Source: Nocardia rosealba
Lineage (GTDB): Bacteria; Actinomycetota; Actinomycetes; Mycobacteriales; Mycobacteriaceae
Direction of reading: 5' to 3'
Assembly: GCF_020216065.1 (NCBI RefSeq)
Contig: NZ_JAIWNA010000003.1
Location: 510,882-574,881 of the forward strand
DNA length: 64,000 nucleotides
Shown here: positions 60,508-64,000 of the stretch, piece after piece
Position numbering within the stretch: the first letter of the stretch is position 1
How the letters are laid out: each line of letters starts with the position of its first letter
Notes under the pieces: model-generated
Told to the model about the DNA's origin: nothing
The model's database searches: none
Seen by the model: the letters and a program-made list of their open reading frames with translations, nothing else
Translations under genes and position numbers: made by a program

Positions 60508-60622
60508 GTCAGCTCCACTCATTGGTGAGGGTGTGCCGCCGGCGGGGCTGTGCCGGCGGCTCGCGTCTTCGGAGGGGGATCCGGCGCCGTGAGATGCCGG
60601 TTTCCTCGCCGTACGAGCCTAA

Positions 60623-60638
60623 CAGTACGCTTGTCCTA
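60623..60638 (-). promoter_or_regulatory. Putative AcnR operator in the acn promoter
   Basis: On the minus strand TAGGACAAGCGTACTG matches the corynebacterial AcnR consensus I recall (CAGNACnnncGTACTG) at all but the first defined base. It lies about 115 bases upstream of acn, just ahead of a -10-like TTAGGCT, so binding would block the polymerase. Confidence 0.65.
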
Positions 60639-60809
60639 TGAAATAATCGGGGCGCCGCGTCAGCTCATGGTGTGCCGTGGCGACCGGTTCCCGCGCGCCG
60701 TCGCGTACTGTGCCTGTCGAGCGAGTCGGGGACAGACGCAGTGACGCTCACCTTGGCAGTGTTGGATGCCCGTCGCATCGCGACCGGGGCTCGACAGACC
60801 GGATGGAAA

Positions 60810-61361
60810 ATGACCGTCTTGCACACCTTTGCGCCGATGGCCGTCGAACTGCCGCCGAACACGGATCTGGGCAGTCTCCGCTCCGACCTCGCCGACAATC
60901 ACGTGGCCGCGCCCAAGGGCAAGGATCAGCAGGAACTGGCCGCGATCGTCGCCGAGGCGCGGGCGGACGGCATTCCGCTCAGTGTTGTCGTCGTTCCCGG
61001 TAATCCCGGCCACGATTCGAGCCTACGTGACCTGGCCACCGAGCTGGGCAAGAACACCGAGGGCACGGTCGCGGTGCTCAGTGACGACTGGATCGGCACC
61101 TACAGCGACGACATCAGCCGGGTCCGGCTCGAGTGGGCCGAGGACGTGGCCAAGTACCGGGGCAACCACCCCGAGGAGGCCGTGTCGGCGTTCGTGGGTC
61201 GCCTCGAGCAGCCCGAGGGCGTGTCGTGGGGCGCCGTCACCGGCGTGATGCTGGCGCTGACCGTCCTGGTGATCGCGGGGCTCTACTTCGTGAAGGCCCG
61301 GCGTGGCCCCGACGACGACGCGGTGGTTGTCGCGGGCGACGATGCGGGTTCTCTCCGTTAA
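60810..61361 (+). CDS. Rv1476-like membrane protein of unknown function
   Basis: About 183 residues. A soluble N-terminal domain (AAIVAEARADGIPLSVVVVP, then RDLATELGKNTEGTVAVLSD) precedes one transmembrane helix near the C-terminus (WGAVTGVMLALTVLVIAGLY), so it is probably tail-anchored. The function is unknown. The position between acn and ripA is conserved in mycobacteria, which supports a real gene with a possible link to the envelope. The start is uncertain: ATG 60810 gives the expected size; upstream in-frame starts reach 60672. Confidence 0.8.
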   Translation: MTVLHTFAPMAVELPPNTDLGSLRSDLADNHVAAPKGKDQQELAAIVAEARADGIPLSVVVVPGNPGHDSSLRDLATELGKNTEGTVAVLSDDWIGTYSDDISRVRLEWAEDVAKYRGNHPEEAVSAFVGRLEQPEGVSWGAVTGVMLALTVLVIAGLYFVKARRGPDDDAVVVAGDDAGSLR

Positions 61362-61626
61362 CTGGTTTCTCTCCAGTCACATTTCCAGACCTTCGGTCTG
61401 TTTCTGCGCGTCGAAACATGGCGCACCTCAAGCTAATGCCGGGCAATCGCCGAATTGATGTCCCGTCATGCCGTGGCAGTTGTTTCCTTTGTGAAATATG
61501 TGTCGTACGGTAGCGGTGATCGCGATCGGGAAAGCAGTGGTACAGGGGGCATTGGTCGACCCTTGGGGTCGCTGAGTCGGCTGATGCGCCAGTGGCGTAT
61601 GTCGAGTCGAGTCACTCGGAGGTGCC
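61362..61626 (+). other. Leader region of ripA
   Basis: 265 bases without a gene. It contains an A/T-richer stretch near 61485-61510 that could hold the promoter, then small hairpins CGACCC-TTG-GGGTCG (61557-61571) and ATGCGCC/GGCGTAT. A structured leader is possible; I could not match it to a known riboswitch class. Confidence 0.4.
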
Positions 61627-63054
61627 GTGCGCGGTGCGAGCGGGCAGGATCAACCAGGGCGGTTACGGATAGCGATCGGATTGCTGGCCGTGCTCGCTGT
61701 CGTCGTGACCGCGGGCCCGACGACGGCCGTGCCGCCGTCGCCACCACCGAACCCGTCCGACAGCGAGATCGCGGGCGCGGGCGCCGAGGTCGACGCGCGC
61801 GTCGGCGAGATCGGCGCCCTCATCAACCGGGTCGCCGCCGCCGATCAGCAATTACGTGCCCTCGACGACGCCCTCGCGGGCAAGCGCGAGGCCGTCAACC
61901 AGGCGCTCGTCGACCTGCAGACCGCGCGTGACGCCGCGGGCGCGGCCGCTGCCGCCGTGGCCGACAGCCAGACCCAGCTCGCCGACGTCGGCGCGAAAGT
62001 CGTCGCCGCCCGAGGCGATTTCGATCAGCTCGCCACCCAGGCCTATGTGCGTCCGTCGTCCAGTTCGGTGGTCACCTATTTCGCGTCGTCCACGCCGGAC
62101 GCGGCGATGGATCGCGCGCAGGTGCTGAGTATGGTGTCGAAGAATCAGCGCCAGGTGCTCGACGACCTGCGACGCGCCCAGATCGCCCAGGCCAACCAGA
62201 ATGCCGCGGCCCGCCAGGCCAAGGCCGACGCCGACGCCGCCGCGAGCGCGGCCGAACAGAAGAAGCACGCCGCCCAGGCCGCCGTCGACGTCGCCAAGGC
62301 CGAGTTCGACAACCAGGCGGCGGCCCGCGACACCCTCCAGCGCGACCGCACCGCCGCCCAGATCGCCCTCGACACCGCCCGCTCGACGGTGGCAGGCCTG
62401 CAGAGTCAGCGCGAGATCTTCCTCGACTGGGACGATCAGCAGAAGGCCCAGCTCTCCGCACTGCTGGCCGCCGCCAACGCGGCCGCCGCCCGCGCCGCCG
62501 CCGATCAGGCCGCCCGCGACCGCGCCGCCCGCCTCGGCGAGGACCAGGGCCCGCACACCGACCTGGAATCGACACCGACCGCACCGCGAAAATCCAAACC
62601 GAGATCGACGACCCCGCAGGTCACCGGCTCGGCCGCGATCGAGACCGTGATCGACCGCGCCATGTCCCAGCTCGGCGTGAGCTACGCCTGGGGCGGTGGC
62701 GACGAGGAAGGACCGACCCTCGGCATTCGCGACGGCGGCGTCGGCGACTCGCACGGCGACTACAACAAGGTCGGCTTCGACTGCTCGGGCCTGATGCTCT
62801 ACGCCTTCGCGGGCATCGGTGTCTCGCTGCCGCACTACAGCGGCTATCAGTACAACGCGGGCACCCGGGTCCCCGTCGAGGAACGCGAACGCGGCGACAT
62901 GCTGTTCTGGGGCCCGGGCGGCAGCGCCCACGTGGCGCTCTACCTCGGCGACGGCACCATGATCGAGGCCCCCGAATCCGGTGACGTGGTGAAGATTTCG
63001 CCCGTGCGCGAAGGCGGCATCATGCCGTACGCGGTGCGCATCGTCACCGAGTGA
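61627..63054 (+). CDS. ripA: RipA-like peptidoglycan endopeptidase (NlpC/P60)
   Basis: 475 residues. The signal peptide ends near TTAVPP. A long Ala/Gln-rich coiled coil (about 45-290), which autoinhibits such enzymes, is followed by a Pro/Ser/Thr linker and the C-terminal NlpC/P60 domain. The catalytic Cys lies in FDCSGLMLYAF, His in SAHVALYLGDG and the third residue in MIEAPESGD. RipA cleaves the peptide stem of peptidoglycan during daughter-cell separation. GGAGGT precedes GTG 61627. A ripB homologue, which often follows, is absent here. Confidence 0.93.
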   Translation: MRGASGQDQPGRLRIAIGLLAVLAVVVTAGPTTAVPPSPPPNPSDSEIAGAGAEVDARVGEIGALINRVAAADQQLRALDDALAGKREAVNQALVDLQTARDAAGAAAAAVADSQTQLADVGAKVVAARGDFDQLATQAYVRPSSSSVVTYFASSTPDAAMDRAQVLSMVSKNQRQVLDDLRRAQIAQANQNAAARQAKADADAAASAAEQKKHAAQAAVDVAKAEFDNQAAARDTLQRDRTAAQIALDTARSTVAGLQSQREIFLDWDDQQKAQLSALLAAANAAAARAAADQAARDRAARLGEDQGPHTDLESTPTAPRKSKPRSTTPQVTGSAAIETVIDRAMSQLGVSYAWGGGDEEGPTLGIRDGGVGDSHGDYNKVGFDCSGLMLYAFAGIGVSLPHYSGYQYNAGTRVPVEERERGDMLFWGPGGSAHVALYLGDGTMIEAPESGDVVKISPVREGGIMPYAVRIVTE

Positions 63055-63072
63055 ACGCCGCGGTACCGGGGG

Positions 63073-63888
63073 CTACTCGAGTACGACGGTCGCGCCGGCG
63101 TCACGGAGGGTGGAAACGGCCAGCTCCATCCAAGTCATCGGCCCGGCGAGTGTCTCGACCACCGTATCCAGGTGCCGCGCCGAGGCGTCTGAATCGCGCC
63201 ATCGAACGGTCAGTCCGGGGCGATCCCGCGCGCACTCGCGCAATGCCATGAAGTTGGCGCCGAAATAGCCGCCGGGGCCATTGGCCGCTTCACCGATGGC
63301 GCAGTAGAAACCCGCGAGGTCGGTGATGTCGCCGCCGTTCACCGTGATCACAGTGGGCGGGCGCTTCGGCGGAAGGTGGCGTTCGTAGCGCATCGCGACC
63401 TCCAGCCAGCCTTCACGCTCCGCCTGCGTCAGCCCGACCCACTGTCCGGCGAGTGTCAGCCGCCCGTGACGAAGTCGATCCCACGCGGCATCAGCGGATC
63501 GATGCGCGAGTCGGCTCACCCATCCGGTCATCGAGAACGCGGGGCCGTGATCCTCGGCATGGGTCAGCGCGACCGCGCCGACCCAGTACCGTCCGATGGT
63601 GTTTCCGGCCTCGTCGAGTACGTCGAGGTCGAGGTCGCCGAGGTCGGCAGGCCGCCGCGTCGACTCGACGCTCGCGCGGAGCACCGGGCCGACCGACCGG
63701 ATGCCGTCCGCCCGGAAATGTACCGGTACCAGGCCTTCGGGGGCATAGGCATCGAACTCGTCGCCACTGTTCGCATCACCGACGAAGAAGTCGTCGAGGC
63801 GATCGAACGAGGCGAGCAACGGGTGGTCGGCATCTTCCGAGCGGAGCGCGAATCGCGCACTCGGGCGCGGGTTCCCAGTGATTGTCAT
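63073..63888 (-). CDS. Barstar-like immunity protein with an N-terminal extra domain
   Basis: 271 residues. The C-terminal ~95 residues resemble barstar: VITVNGGDITDLAGFYCAIG, then GPGGYFGANFMALREC and VRWRDSD, with the expected order of strand, helix, Gly-Phe-Gly turn and helix. Barstar blocks barnase-type RNases. The N-terminal ~170 residues are a separate soluble domain I do not recognise (PADLGDLDLDVLDEAGNTIG and RYWVGAVAL). The gene starts nine bases after the stop of another minus-strand gene whose end looks like an RNase toxin, the usual toxin-then-immunity order. Confidence 0.8.
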   Translation of the reverse strand: MTITGNPRPSARFALRSEDADHPLLASFDRLDDFFVGDANSGDEFDAYAPEGLVPVHFRADGIRSVGPVLRASVESTRRPADLGDLDLDVLDEAGNTIGRYWVGAVALTHAEDHGPAFSMTGWVSRLAHRSADAAWDRLRHGRLTLAGQWVGLTQAEREGWLEVAMRYERHLPPKRPPTVITVNGGDITDLAGFYCAIGEAANGPGGYFGANFMALRECARDRPGLTVRWRDSDASARHLDTVVETLAGPMTWMELAVSTLRDAGATVVLE

Positions 63889-63897
63889 GCTCCACCA

Positions 63898-64000
63898 TCA
63901 GTCGGCATAGACGATAATTCGCCCGTAGTGGTTGTCCGTCCAACCCACATCGCCATAGGCATTGCGAAGAAGCCGGAACTGATTACCGAGGCCGGGGACC
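63898..64000 (-). CDS. C-terminal end of a probable RNase toxin (cut by window edge)
   Basis: Only the last 34 residues are visible, ending QFRLLRNAYGDVGWTDNHYG and RIIVYAD. The TDNHYG element resembles the catalytic-histidine end of barnase/RNase Sa-like toxins (TDHYQTF). A barstar-like gene follows nine bases later, which supports the reading. The upstream delivery domains lie outside the window, so family membership is tentative. Confidence 0.55.
   Translation of the reverse strand, partial: VPGLGNQFRLLRNAYGDVGWTDNHYGRIIVYAD

Noticed and set aside
61362..61626. Cyclic-di-AMP (ydaO-type) riboswitch upstream of ripA
   Set aside because: NlpC/P60 genes in actinobacteria can carry this element and small hairpins are present, but the conserved core sequence was not recognised.

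Overview
The window reads as a high-GC, mycolic-acid-containing actinomycete, most likely Nocardia. The basis is the dense GC-rich coding, many GTG starts, MptB, Ku, an MmpL exporter, RipA, several DUF4189 secreted proteins, and a gene order that follows the Mycobacterium tuberculosis stretch from whiA and gap through tkt, ctaB, suf and acn to ripA (recalled, not searched). No insertion sequence, prophage, CRISPR array or rRNA was seen. The genus is an inference.

Layout. 1-3400: end of whiA, then gap-pgk-tpiA. 3461-6840: META-domain lipoprotein, MFS exporter, secG, small membrane protein. 6841-13853 (minus): accessory block with a one-module NRPS, a secreted protein and a fused E1 dehydrogenase. 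14223-20773 (minus): complete pentose phosphate operon tkt-tal-zwf-opcA-pgl. 21190-28253: ctaB, qor, a small conserved gene, ctaA, and the coupled mptB-ABC ATPase-permease set. 28272-30850: rhomboid protease and FAD/Rieske oxidoreductase. 31076-37413: sufR-sufB-sufD-sufC-sufS-sufU-sufT. 37585-39205: three tandem DUF4189 genes; a fourth lies at 44763. 39259-44666: TetR and PucR regulators, metQNI, and a frameshifted NADAR gene. 45311-51293: GNAT, Ku, lycopene cyclase, MmpL, SDR. 51443-56906: ABC-F ATPase, HTH protein, a possible RiPP (graspetide-like) pair, thioesterase, cupin, MarR. 56919-63054: unusual tRNA, acnR, acn, a membrane protein, ripA. 63073-64000: barstar-like immunity protein beside the end of a probable RNase toxin.

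How the genes work together. Lower glycolysis and the pentose phosphate shunt supply ATP, NADPH and pentoses. CtaB and CtaA act in succession to make heme A for cytochrome oxidase. The Suf machinery makes Fe-S clusters, which SufR senses and aconitase uses. Putative operators can be read for SufR (31065-31079) and AcnR (60623-60638).

Most worth a second look: the ATP-grasp/precursor pair (53601-54993); a short dyad at a fixed 23-24 nt before the start codon of all four DUF4189 genes; the tRNA with an apparent 8-nt anticodon loop; the barstar-toxin edge; the frameshifted NADAR gene; and the orphan NRPS. All assignments were made by eye from motifs and context, with no database search.
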